From Actinomycetes bacterium (GTDB lineage: Bacteria > Planctomycetota > Phycisphaerae > JAACET01): a stretch of DNA of 8,272 nt. Made by a program: the position numbers and the translations under genes. Positions 1 through 6,327 of this stretch are shown here, one piece after another; the stretch's first letter is position 1; each line of letters begins with the position of its first letter. The notes under the pieces are model-generated. The model worked only from the letters and a program-made list of their open reading frames with translations, was not told where the DNA came from and did not search any database. The stretch lies in assembly GCA_030631725.1 (NCBI GenBank), contig DAOVKO010000088.1, forward strand, positions 1 through 8,272, read 5' to 3'.

Positions 1-751
1 CGAGGTCGTTATAGCAGACCAAGGCGTCAATCTCCGGGTGATCGCCAAGCAAGTCCCCGGCAGCTGCGCAACCCCCTGAAACGTCAGGCGTACATGGGAT
101 TTCTAAAGGAGGATGCGGATCTATGCCTGCTTCAGCCAATGCCTGCTTCAGTCCGATACTTCTCTGCCGGCTGGAATGCGACCTGACTGGACCGGCCAGA
201 AAACCTATGCTCTGTCGCCCATTCGCCAGAATGTGCTTAACTGCCGTTGTTGCTCCGAAGACATCATCTACAGCGACCATCCCGCCAACCTGCTCTGGAA
301 TGACCCTGTTAACCAGTACCACGGCACGCTGAGGCTTCAAAAGTTCGAGTAGCATTTCGTCCGGCAATCGGGCACTACAGACAATAATCCCATCTACCCG
401 CTTGTCCTCGAGAGAGCGAATGGCCGCTTCCTCGCGTTGAAGGTTTTCCAGCGTGTTGCACAGTATAACGCCATAACCTTCTTCCCAGGCTACATCCTCG
501 ATCCCCCTGGCAATCTCGGGAAAGAAGGGGTTGGCAATATCGGGGACAACCAAACCGAGCGTCAAGGTATGATTCGTGGCCAAGCTGCGCGCAATACTGC
601 TCGGCCGATATCCCAGCCGCTTGATAACCTCCAGCACATGCTTTCGCGTCTCGGGGCTGATTTCGCCCTTCCTGTTAACCACACGGGAAACTGTCTGAGA
701 AGAGACGCCAGCTTCCTTGGCAACGTCAGAAATCGTGACCTTGGAACTCAC
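1..751 (-). CDS. LacI-family transcriptional regulator, 3' end cut by window edge
   Basis: This gene encodes a sugar-responsive DNA-binding regulator. I read 250 residues by translating the minus strand from 751; the frame stays open to the left edge, so about 80-90 C-terminal residues of a usual 330-340 are missing. The helix-turn-helix is at residues 5-26 (VTISDVAKEAGVS, then SQTVSRVVN). The hinge follows at about 45-59 (KRLGYRPSSIARSLA). The periplasmic-binding-protein-like effector domain starts at about 63 (TLGLVVPDIANPFFPEIARG). The start is GTG: an in-frame TAA lies six codons upstream, and AAGGAGG sits four bases before the GTG. The recognition helix carries S-Q-T...R where E. coli LacI has Y-Q-T...R. 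The gene has its own promoter with operator-like half-sites at the transcription start, so autoregulation is likely. Its effector is probably a sugar linked to the upstream operon (inference). Confidence 0.95.
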   Translation of the reverse strand, partial: MSSKVTISDVAKEAGVSSQTVSRVVNRKGEISPETRKHVLEVIKRLGYRPSSIARSLATNHTLTLGLVVPDIANPFFPEIARGIEDVAWEEGYGVILCNTLENLQREEAAIRSLEDKRVDGIIVCSARLPDEMLLELLKPQRAVVLVNRVIPEQVGGMVAVDDVFGATTAVKHILANGRQSIGFLAGPVRSHSSRQRSIGLKQALAEAGIDPHPPLEIPCTPDVSGGCAAAGDLLGDHPEIDALVCYNDL

Positions 752-763
752 TGGTCCTCCTTC

Positions 764-791
764 ATGTTATCGGTGCCGTTACCGCTAACAT
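764..791 (-). promoter_or_regulatory. Putative LacI-family operator at the regulator's own promoter
   Basis: This is an inverted repeat with 11-base arms. On the plus strand ATGTTATCGGT (764-774) and ACCGCTAACAT (781-791) match at 10 of 11 positions across a 6-base spacer. Nested within it is GTTACCGCTAAC (778-789), a 10/12 palindrome with a central CG, the usual form of LacI-family operators. Three half-sites of the form GTTANC can be seen: 766-771, 778-783 and, inverted, 784-789. The site covers the predicted transcription start (about 790) and lies before the ribosome binding site, where a bound repressor would block the promoter. Assignment to this regulator is inference. Confidence 0.65.
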
Positions 792-796
792 TAGTG

Positions 797-824
797 ATTA
801 TACCCACTTTTGGGACCATTGCAA
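797..824 (-). promoter_or_regulatory. Sigma70-type promoter of the LacI-family gene
   Basis: On the minus strand the -35 box is TTGCAA (819-824) and the -10 box is a perfect TATAAT (797-802), with a 16-base spacer. The expected start near 790 leaves a leader of about 40 nt before the GTG at 751. The spacer contains a small CCCA/TGGG inverted repeat. This promoter means the regulator can be transcribed independently of the upstream operon. Confidence 0.75.
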
Positions 825-1161
825 GTGAGATGTTCAAAATCAGCGATTTTGGCAGAGTTGATGTGAAAACGCTGAGCCTGGATTTTCCAGATATAATCGC
901 ACAAAAACACCATAACCTATTGTGGAGGACTCGCTTACGTAAAATATCGGTAAGATCTGGCGGCTGAACCCACCGAATCAGGCCCTCCGGTACTGAATCA
1001 GCATCAAAAAGGCCAAACCGAAACAAATGCAAACAGCCTAAATTCACAATCTGGCTTAAGTTAGACTTTGCTGAAGGCGGAGTGAGGGCAACAAACGAAG
1101 TCGGCAGCAAGGGATTCGGCCCTGAGCTACCAGCCTTAGGGCTGATAGAAGGAGCTGATCA
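825..1161. other. Intergenic stretch without a recognisable gene
   Basis: This is the part of the gap between the NagA-like gene and the regulator promoter for which I see no gene. A minus-strand reading frame crosses it (TTG at 1110 to 748), but it has no ribosome binding site and no recognisable motif, and the regulator's promoter lies inside it. Near 1119-1142 there is a weak inverted repeat (GCCCT...AGGGC) just after the NagA-like stop. It has no following T-run, so it is not a convincing terminator. At 934-955 CTTAC/GTAAG arms enclose a second TATCGGT, which resembles an operator half-site. Confidence 0.5.
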
Positions 1162-2085
1162 TCACAAACTCCCGATTGCCTGCTGTGGATTATCTACCAG
1201 CAGTTGGCGAATCTGATCGTCATCCAAGTCCAAATGTTCTTTCAGATTCATCTCGCTGCGGCACAAACTGACGGCTGAGCCTACTAGGTACATTCCATCC
1301 GGTGAATGGGCGACAAGGTCATCTCCAATCTCAAGATTCAATCTTCCGATTGTGTAGCGCCCAGGGCCAAGACCCGCTGGGGCTATGGCACCAGAAACAA
1401 TGACGCAGTGATCGAGGCCCGCAGCCTTCAAGTAGTTCTTCAATGCGAAAAACGGTATGTGGACCCCATCGGCAATGAGTGTGAGCCACAGCCTGTCTGA
1501 CAAAGACAATGCCCGTTGAATGATATTATCGTGGTGATTCATTTGCGTCGGACAGCCGTTGCCCAAATGCGTAAACATGGAGCACCCGGCTTCGATAGCA
1601 CTGGTGAGCTCATCCAGCGCGGGATTGCAATGGCCTGCTGAGACAACAACATCCTGCTCGGCCAGAAACTTTGTAACGGTTTGGCCCTGGTCACGCTCCG
1701 GCGCCAAAGTTACGATTCGAGTCAGACCGGCGGCTGCATCCAACAGACGTTTTGTGTCATCTGCATTTGCCGGCTTGATAGCGTCGGCTGGATGTGCTCC
1801 GCGGTAACCGGCTGTCTCGTTAATAAATGGCCCTTCGATATGGACCCCGGCTATTATCTGCTTTGCCAATGAATCCTTCTCTCGCAGTCGATTCAGATTA
1901 CGCAAACGCTTACACATCAGCTCAATCTCATCGGTGATTATTGTAGCCAATATAGCTGCAACGCCGTCAGCCTGACGAGCGGAACATGCTTTGTGCAGAC
2001 CTTCGGTAGTCAGCGCGTCGTTATTGAAATCGACTCCGCCGTAGCCGTTGACCTGCAGATCGAAGTATCCGCTTTTATTTTGCAT
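1162..2085 (-). CDS. nagA: NagA-type amidohydrolase (N-acetylglucosamine-6-phosphate deacetylase family), core-only, catalytic Asp replaced
   Basis: NagA family members hydrolyse the N-acetyl group of GlcNAc-6-P, giving glucosamine-6-P and acetate. Visible family motifs, numbered from the ATG at 2085 (307 aa), are: DLQVNGYGG at 9-17, with Q11/N13 where E. coli NagA also has Q/N instead of HxH; HIEGPFIN at 82-89 with metal ligand E84; SAGHCNP with H152; THLGNG with H173; and IADGVHI with H209. The catalytic Asp of the usual TDA...APAG motif is missing: this protein reads VSGAIAPAG, with G232 in its place. At about 307 aa against about 380, it starts at the first barrel strand and ends at AIGSL, so it lacks the flanking beta-sandwich. 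I prefer the ATG at 2085 (GGGAGAG upstream); a TTG at 2106 would overlap the previous stop. It is the last gene of the four-gene block. Fold and family are clear; activity is doubtful. Confidence 0.85.
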   Translation of the reverse strand: MQNKSGYFDLQVNGYGGVDFNNDALTTEGLHKACSARQADGVAAILATIITDEIELMCKRLRNLNRLREKDSLAKQIIAGVHIEGPFINETAGYRGAHPADAIKPANADDTKRLLDAAAGLTRIVTLAPERDQGQTVTKFLAEQDVVVSAGHCNPALDELTSAIEAGCSMFTHLGNGCPTQMNHHDNIIQRALSLSDRLWLTLIADGVHIPFFALKNYLKAAGLDHCVIVSGAIAPAGLGPGRYTIGRLNLEIGDDLVAHSPDGMYLVGSAVSLCRSEMNLKEHLDLDDDQIRQLLVDNPQQAIGSL

Positions 2086-2102
2086 TTGTTGTTCTCTCCC
2101 GC

Positions 2103-3362
2103 TCAAGGTTGGTAACCGCGAGATTTGAGTGCGTTACAAACTGTCCTAACGGCCAGCAACATGGCTGCATCCCGCATGGACATCTTACGATCATTGGCGA
2201 GCCTAAGCACTTCCTCAAAACGTTGGGTTATTCTCTTTTTCATCCGGCTGTTCACATGTTCGACGGTCATTTGTTCCTGCTGAGTTTCCTGCGTGTATTC
2301 AAGATACGAGACGAACACGCCGCCGGCATTACAGAGGATATCCGGAATTACGAAAATATTCCGCTTATAAAGAATTTCGTCAGCCTCGGGTGTAGTCGGG
2401 CCATTAGCCCCTTCGGCTACTATCTTCGCCTTTATTTGCTCTGCATTGTCCGTAGTTATTTGGGCGGCTGTCGCTGCGGGTACTAGAACATCGCATGGCA
2501 GCTCAAGCAGTTCGCTTCCGCTGATTGCACTAGCAGAGGCAAAGCCCTTCACACTTGCGGTTTGCGCTGCGTGTTTACTCAAAGCTGAAATATCCAGTCC
2601 GAATTCGTTATAGACCGCCCCTTCTATATCGCCGACTCCAATGACCTTCACACCCATCTCATTAAGTAACTGTGCTGTAACCGAGCCGACGTTACCGAAG
2701 CCCTGAACTACAACCGTGGCTTTTTGTGTATCGATATCGAACAGTTCCAGCGATTTTTCCACGCACATGGCCACTCCCCGTCCCGTTGCCTCTCGCCGAC
2801 CCGGTATGCCGCCCAGCAGCACCGGTTTGCCAGTAACGAAGCATCCCTGCGTGATAGCCTGTCCATGGGAAAATGATATCGTATCCTTTATGTGCCCCAT
2901 GTCGGTTTCGTTTGTGCCCATATCAGGGGCGGGCACATAAACCTGCGGTCCTATGTGCCTTAAGCCATTACGGACAAAACTTCGAATAAGCGTTTCCTTG
3001 TCTTTTGGTGTAAGGTTCCCGGCGTCGGAGACGATGCCGCTTTTCCCTCCGCCGAAGGGTACACCTATAAGGGCGCACTTCCATGTCATTTCCATAGCCA
3101 GGCCCGTAACGTCATCCAGCGTCACATCCGCTGTCATGCGTATGCCACCCTTTGCCGGACCGAGGGCATCGCTGTGCCGAACGACGAAAGAGGTGAATAC
3201 GTGCACCTTGCCGTCGGATAATTGCGGGGTAAGCGTAAACTCCACTCGCTCGCGGGGCATTGAGAGTTTGGCAAGAAGGTTCGCCTCAACTTCATCTTTG
3301 AGCATAAGTGAAGCACGGCTGAAGTTTTCCATCGCAGTCGAAAGTATATTGTTTTCAGCCAT
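2103..3362 (-). CDS. gdhA: Glutamate dehydrogenase (Glu/Leu/Phe/Val dehydrogenase family)
   Basis: This cytoplasmic enzyme interconverts glutamate and 2-oxoglutarate plus ammonia using NAD(P). Its 419 aa is the usual length for hexameric bacterial GDH. The N-terminal substrate domain has KGGIRM (K71), MTWK (K95), GGGKSG (K107) and APDMGTNETDM with the catalytic D147. ATGRGV follows at 192-197, then the Rossmann motif GFGNVGS (221-227), with an acidic residue D245 after the second strand. NAGGVFVSYLE (345-355) closes the active site, with a Ser (S352) as in GDH. K71 and this Ser favour glutamate over branched-chain amino acids. The start is ATG with AAGGGG seven bases upstream, 21 bp after the aminotransferase stop. 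Its place next to a transaminase suggests that it regenerates 2-oxoglutarate (or supplies glutamate) for that enzyme. The NAD versus NADP preference is not settled from sequence. Confidence 0.95.
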   Translation of the reverse strand: MAENNILSTAMENFSRASLMLKDEVEANLLAKLSMPRERVEFTLTPQLSDGKVHVFTSFVVRHSDALGPAKGGIRMTADVTLDDVTGLAMEMTWKCALIGVPFGGGKSGIVSDAGNLTPKDKETLIRSFVRNGLRHIGPQVYVPAPDMGTNETDMGHIKDTISFSHGQAITQGCFVTGKPVLLGGIPGRREATGRGVAMCVEKSLELFDIDTQKATVVVQGFGNVGSVTAQLLNEMGVKVIGVGDIEGAVYNEFGLDISALSKHAAQTASVKGFASASAISGSELLELPCDVLVPAATAAQITTDNAEQIKAKIVAEGANGPTTPEADEILYKRNIFVIPDILCNAGGVFVSYLEYTQETQQEQMTVEHVNSRMKKRITQRFEEVLRLANDRKMSMRDAAMLLAVRTVCNALKSRGYQP

Positions 3363-3383
3363 GGAAGTTCCCCTTGATAGAAT

Positions 3384-4748
3384 CTATAGCGAAGCTGCAA
3401 CTTCTTCCAAAACGCTAAGGCCTTCTCGTAGGGCCTCTTCGTTAATGGTCAGCGGAGGATTTATCTTTATAGCACAGCCACCCACGCCGACAGGAGCAAA
3501 AAGCATCACACCTTTCTGAACAGCTTGCCGTACCATCTCCCAGGCCGGCTCGGGATCAGGCTCGCTTGTGCGCTGTTTAGTGAACTGTAAGGCCCCGACC
3601 AGACCGATTACTGCCCAATGACCGATCCTGCCTTTGCCGGCTTCTGTAATTCGCCTGCAACCTTCAGCAAGTACCGGTTCAAGTTTAGCAGCGTTTTCAA
3701 CCAGGCCTTCCTTTTCGATGACTTCCAGGTTTGCCAAAGCCGCAGCTGCGCATATCGGATTGGCCGAGTGCGTACTGGTCATCTCGCCGGGCCCGTACAT
3801 ATTCATAAGCTCTTCCGTGCCGAGCACCGCCGCGATAGGCATGCCACCTGAGATACCCTTACCACAAGCGACAAGGTCGGGGACAATTCCGTAGTGCATG
3901 AAGCCGAATAGCTTACCAGTCCGGCCAAAGCCCGCCTGAATCTCGTCGAAGATCAGCACAGCCTTGGTCTTGTCGCACCATTTGCGGAGAGACTGAGCGT
4001 ACTCCTTAGGCATAAGCGCGGCATTACAGCCCTGATAGGTCTCGCTCATCACACCGCATAAGTTATCCGGATTTACGCCTTTTTCGGCTAGGGCTTCTTC
4101 GAAGATACCAAAGCTGATGTCTTTTTGGCGGAAGCCGTCGGGGAAGGGAACCTGAACAAAACGAGGATCCTCCCCGCCAATCCAGCTCTTGAGAGCAGGG
4201 CAACCACCAGCAAGCTGGGATCCCATAGTTCGGCCATGGAAGGCGTTTTCAAAAGTGATAAAAACGTTTTTCTTCGCGCCGCCGATCTGCAGGCCGCGAG
4301 TGCGGGCCAGCTTAATGCAGCATTCGGTAGCTTCCGAGCCGGTAGTAAGCAGGAAGACCCGCTTCAGCGGGGCCGGAAGCATGCGGGTGAGCTTTTCTAT
4401 CAGCTTGACACGGATCTCAGTCGCAAAGCAATAGGCGTGATACATTCCCCGGCCAGCCATCTCCTGAATGGCCTTGACTATCTCGGGCCGACCGTGCCCG
4501 GCCGAAGTAACCAATACACCGGCGGAGAAATCCAGCCATTTATTACCGTAAGGGTCGGAGATAGTGCAATCCTCACCGTGATCCCAGATAACCGGTGGCT
4601 GACCACCCATGGACCGTGGCTCTAGGTCACGTAACTTCTCCAACAGCTTGATCGACTCCGGCACCGGGATCTGCGTGCAGATTGTACGGTACTTTGTCTT
4701 AACAGGTGTAACTGATTCTGGTACTAGGGGAAATTCTTTTGTTGCCAT
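3384..4748 (-). CDS. Class III PLP-dependent aminotransferase (GABA/acetylornithine aminotransferase-like)
   Basis: This cytoplasmic PLP enzyme of fold type I moves an amino group between an amine donor and a 2-oxo acid, most often 2-oxoglutarate. It has 454 aa, normal for the family. TTGSEA (135-140) is the phosphate-binding turn. FHGRT (170-174) supplies the aromatic that stacks on PLP. IFDEIQAGFGRTG (266-278) contains D268, which pairs with the pyridine nitrogen. ACGKGISGG (294-302) contains K297, the Schiff-base lysine. All key residues are intact. The N-terminal 25 or so residues are a poorly conserved lead-in. The start is ATG with AGAAGGAAAAG upstream. It lies 44 bp after the Gfo/Idh gene and 21 bp before glutamate dehydrogenase. 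A general annotation would call it 4-aminobutyrate or acetylornithine aminotransferase. Its neighbours (sugar-type dehydrogenase, NagA-like protein, LacI-type regulator) make an amino sugar or aminocyclitol an equally fair substrate (inference). Confidence 0.93.
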   Translation of the reverse strand: MATKEFPLVPESVTPVKTKYRTICTQIPVPESIKLLEKLRDLEPRSMGGQPPVIWDHGEDCTISDPYGNKWLDFSAGVLVTSAGHGRPEIVKAIQEMAGRGMYHAYCFATEIRVKLIEKLTRMLPAPLKRVFLLTTGSEATECCIKLARTRGLQIGGAKKNVFITFENAFHGRTMGSQLAGGCPALKSWIGGEDPRFVQVPFPDGFRQKDISFGIFEEALAEKGVNPDNLCGVMSETYQGCNAALMPKEYAQSLRKWCDKTKAVLIFDEIQAGFGRTGKLFGFMHYGIVPDLVACGKGISGGMPIAAVLGTEELMNMYGPGEMTSTHSANPICAAAALANLEVIEKEGLVENAAKLEPVLAEGCRRITEAGKGRIGHWAVIGLVGALQFTKQRTSEPDPEPAWEMVRQAVQKGVMLFAPVGVGGCAIKINPPLTINEEALREGLSVLEEVAASL

Positions 4749-4792
4749 CTTATTACTTTTCCTTCTATTTTCTTTAGAGATTATCTAACGGA

Positions 4793-6040
4793 TTAATACT
4801 GGCGAAACTTTACGGTGCCTGTTGTGTAGTCGATTTGGACCTCTCTGCCGCCGTTGGATATGCTCACACGGGCAGCCTCGATAACCAACTCGTTGTAGCT
4901 GCTGTTTGCAGGGGTGGCCATGATCCCTTCCTCGTCATATTGCTTGATGAGCTTCTGTCGCTCGGAAAGGTCCGAAATCTGCGAGGCCTTGCAGCCTGCC
5001 TTAATGATGTATTCTGCGCTTCTGTGGCCATAACCGATGGGCACCAAGCCATCGCCGCCCTGGTTGATCATTTGGAAATAGTCGGGATTGGGCTCAGCGT
5101 AGATCGTATCGCCCGGTTCGTCGCCGGGGGAATTGTAGCTGCATTTCACACCGCGATACTGATCGGAATGAGCCAGTAGAGTTGCGTCGGTATCGCCCTG
5201 ATTCCACATCGTCAGGCCCTGGGCGTTTCCGCCGGCCGCGGCATCGGGGTAACCTATCGCGTCGACAACACTGAGACAGGCGCCATTTTCCCAGATGATC
5301 CGCCCATCGGTCCAGAGGAAACCTTCCTTGCCGTTTGGATATTCATCAACGATACCGTAGAGGCTAACCGAAACAGGCTTAAGGCCGGTAATGAAGGCGA
5401 TAAGGTCTACGTAATGACAGCCGACGTAGGTGAACATGTCGCTGTTTTCGCACGTGCACCAGTTCTGGAAATTTGAATCACGATAATAATAAGGCTCGAT
5501 CATCTGTGCCTGTGCCAAACGGAACTCGCCCAGCCGGCCATTACGATATTCCTTGCGGGCCATCAGGTTGCGATAGTCGAACCGCTTGTGATATTCAACG
5601 CCGACAACAACACCTCGCTCGTAAGCCAATTGGGCAATCTCTTCCGCCTGGGCATGTTTAAGCACAAGGGGTTTGACAATGCAGACATGCAGGTCGTTTT
5701 CGACTGCATTCTTGAGAATCGTGTAATGCAATTGGTCGGGAACAGCTATAACGGCAATGCTGCCCTTCGGGGCTGAGGCGAAGAGCTCCTTATAGCTATC
5801 CGGAAATTTCTCCGAAGGATCGACCTTTGCCGGATCAGGATGGGGAGCGAAACTTTGGCCCGGAAACGCCCTTTCAAGCGCAGGGTCTTCCTGCAATTCC
5901 CTCAACGGAGGAGCATCCAATGCGCAGACGTGGATGTCGCCGACAATCCCTTCCCGCTGAAGATGGTAAATGGTGGGCAAAAGCTGAATCTTTGTGATCA
6001 TGCCGCCGCCGACAACACAGACCTGTGATTTCGAATTCAT
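4793..6040 (-). CDS. Gfo/Idh/MocA-family NAD(P)-dependent oxidoreductase
   Basis: Family members oxidise or reduce a hydroxyl/keto group on sugars, sugar nucleotides or inositols. A few, such as GH109, use NAD for glycoside cleavage. The protein has 415 aa, without a signal peptide. The Rossmann fold begins at VCVVGGGMITK (7-17), a GxGxxG variant. IAVIAVPDQLHY (95-106) is the usual end of strand 4 (PxxxH). The family EKP motif reads VKP here, with the Lys kept (K123). GCHYVDLIAF (207-216) matches the GxHxxD active-site helix (H209, D212). EYHKRFD (149-155) is also typical. The ATG at 6040 is the first gene after the promoter near 6151-6180, with a leader of about 100 nt and only a weak AAAGAGA ribosome site. 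As first gene of the block it probably makes or consumes a keto-sugar that the aminotransferase handles (inference). The substrate is unknown. Confidence 0.92.
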   Translation of the reverse strand: MNSKSQVCVVGGGMITKIQLLPTIYHLQREGIVGDIHVCALDAPPLRELQEDPALERAFPGQSFAPHPDPAKVDPSEKFPDSYKELFASAPKGSIAVIAVPDQLHYTILKNAVENDLHVCIVKPLVLKHAQAEEIAQLAYERGVVVGVEYHKRFDYRNLMARKEYRNGRLGEFRLAQAQMIEPYYYRDSNFQNWCTCENSDMFTYVGCHYVDLIAFITGLKPVSVSLYGIVDEYPNGKEGFLWTDGRIIWENGACLSVVDAIGYPDAAAGGNAQGLTMWNQGDTDATLLAHSDQYRGVKCSYNSPGDEPGDTIYAEPNPDYFQMINQGGDGLVPIGYGHRSAEYIIKAGCKASQISDLSERQKLIKQYDEEGIMATPANSSYNELVIEAARVSISNGGREVQIDYTTGTVKFRQY

Positions 6041-6129
6041 GACAATGTCTCTTTCATTTCTAGTTTCAACTCGGAGGACAGAACCGGAACGGAGGAAGAT
6101 CTAAATTCAACTCTGGGTATACTGTCCCT

Positions 6130-6143
6130 ACCGAAAATTCCGT
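6130..6143 (-). promoter_or_regulatory. Possible operator palindrome at operon transcription start
   Basis: ACCGAAAATTCCGT on the plus strand is a 10-of-14 palindrome (AC.GAA..TTC.GT). It lies directly downstream of the predicted start site, the same placement as the operator in front of the regulator gene. It shares only the ACCG edge with that operator, so control by the same protein is not established. Confidence 0.3.
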
Positions 6144-6150
6144 CCGGCTT

Positions 6151-6180
6151 ATTATATAAGGACTTATGCATCTTGAGCAA
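6151..6180 (-). promoter_or_regulatory. Sigma70-type promoter for the four-gene block
   Basis: On the minus strand the -35 box is TTGCTC (6175-6180) and the -10 box is a perfect TATAAT (6151-6156), with an 18-base spacer. The start near 6144 leaves a leader of about 100 nt before the ATG at 6040. The leader has two copies of CGGAGGA on the plus strand (6072-6078 and 6090-6096), 18 bases apart, so the RNA reads CCTCC twice. I recognise no riboswitch class in it. This is the only good promoter seen between the kinase and the regulator gene, in line with an operon of four genes. Confidence 0.6.
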
Positions 6181-6206
6181 ATCTCTATTTTGACCTATTA
6201 TTTGCC

Positions 6207-6242
6207 CTGACGCGGTCCAGCCCGAGGGATGGGCCGCGTCAG
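6207..6242. terminator. Strong hairpin between the kinase gene and the operon promoter
   Basis: CTGACGCGG (6207-6215) and CCGCGTCAG (6234-6242) form a perfect 9-bp GC-rich stem around an 18-base loop that can pair further (GCCC/GGGC). It lies 85 bases after the kinase stop and before the operon promoter, where a transcription end is expected. Neither strand has a T-run after it, so a simple intrinsic terminator is not proven. It may act as an RNA end-stabiliser or as part of a Rho-type end. Confidence 0.45.
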
Positions 6243-6327
6243 TCTGCTTTACCCGCCTCTATACTTCCGACGAGTTAGACGCCGGCGCAATACCCGACTA
6301 CGAGATACTTCCCTACCGCCAAGACGA

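Noticed and set aside
748..765. Five-codon mini-ORF (MKEDQ) whose TGA overlaps the regulator GTG
   Set aside because: It lies in the transcribed leader, but its body is the Shine-Dalgarno sequence itself. Translational coupling cannot be supported from one sequence.
437..967. Plus-strand open frame of 176 codons
   Set aside because: Antisense to the clear LacI-family gene, no family resemblance and no ribosome site.
748..1110. Minus-strand reading frame of 120 codons ending on the regulator's start codon
   Set aside because: TTG start without ribosome site, no recognisable motif, and the regulator's promoter and operator lie inside it. The overlap with the GTG is probably chance.
1119..1142. 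Terminator after the NagA-like gene
   Set aside because: The stem is about 5 bp with a long loop and no T-run on the minus strand.
4125..4625. Plus-strand open frame of 166 codons
   Set aside because: Opposite the aminotransferase, whose conserved motifs fix the coding strand.
6041..6144. Possible riboswitch in the 100-nt operon leader
   Set aside because: No known riboswitch core recognised; only a short CGGAGGA repeat with an 18-base period.
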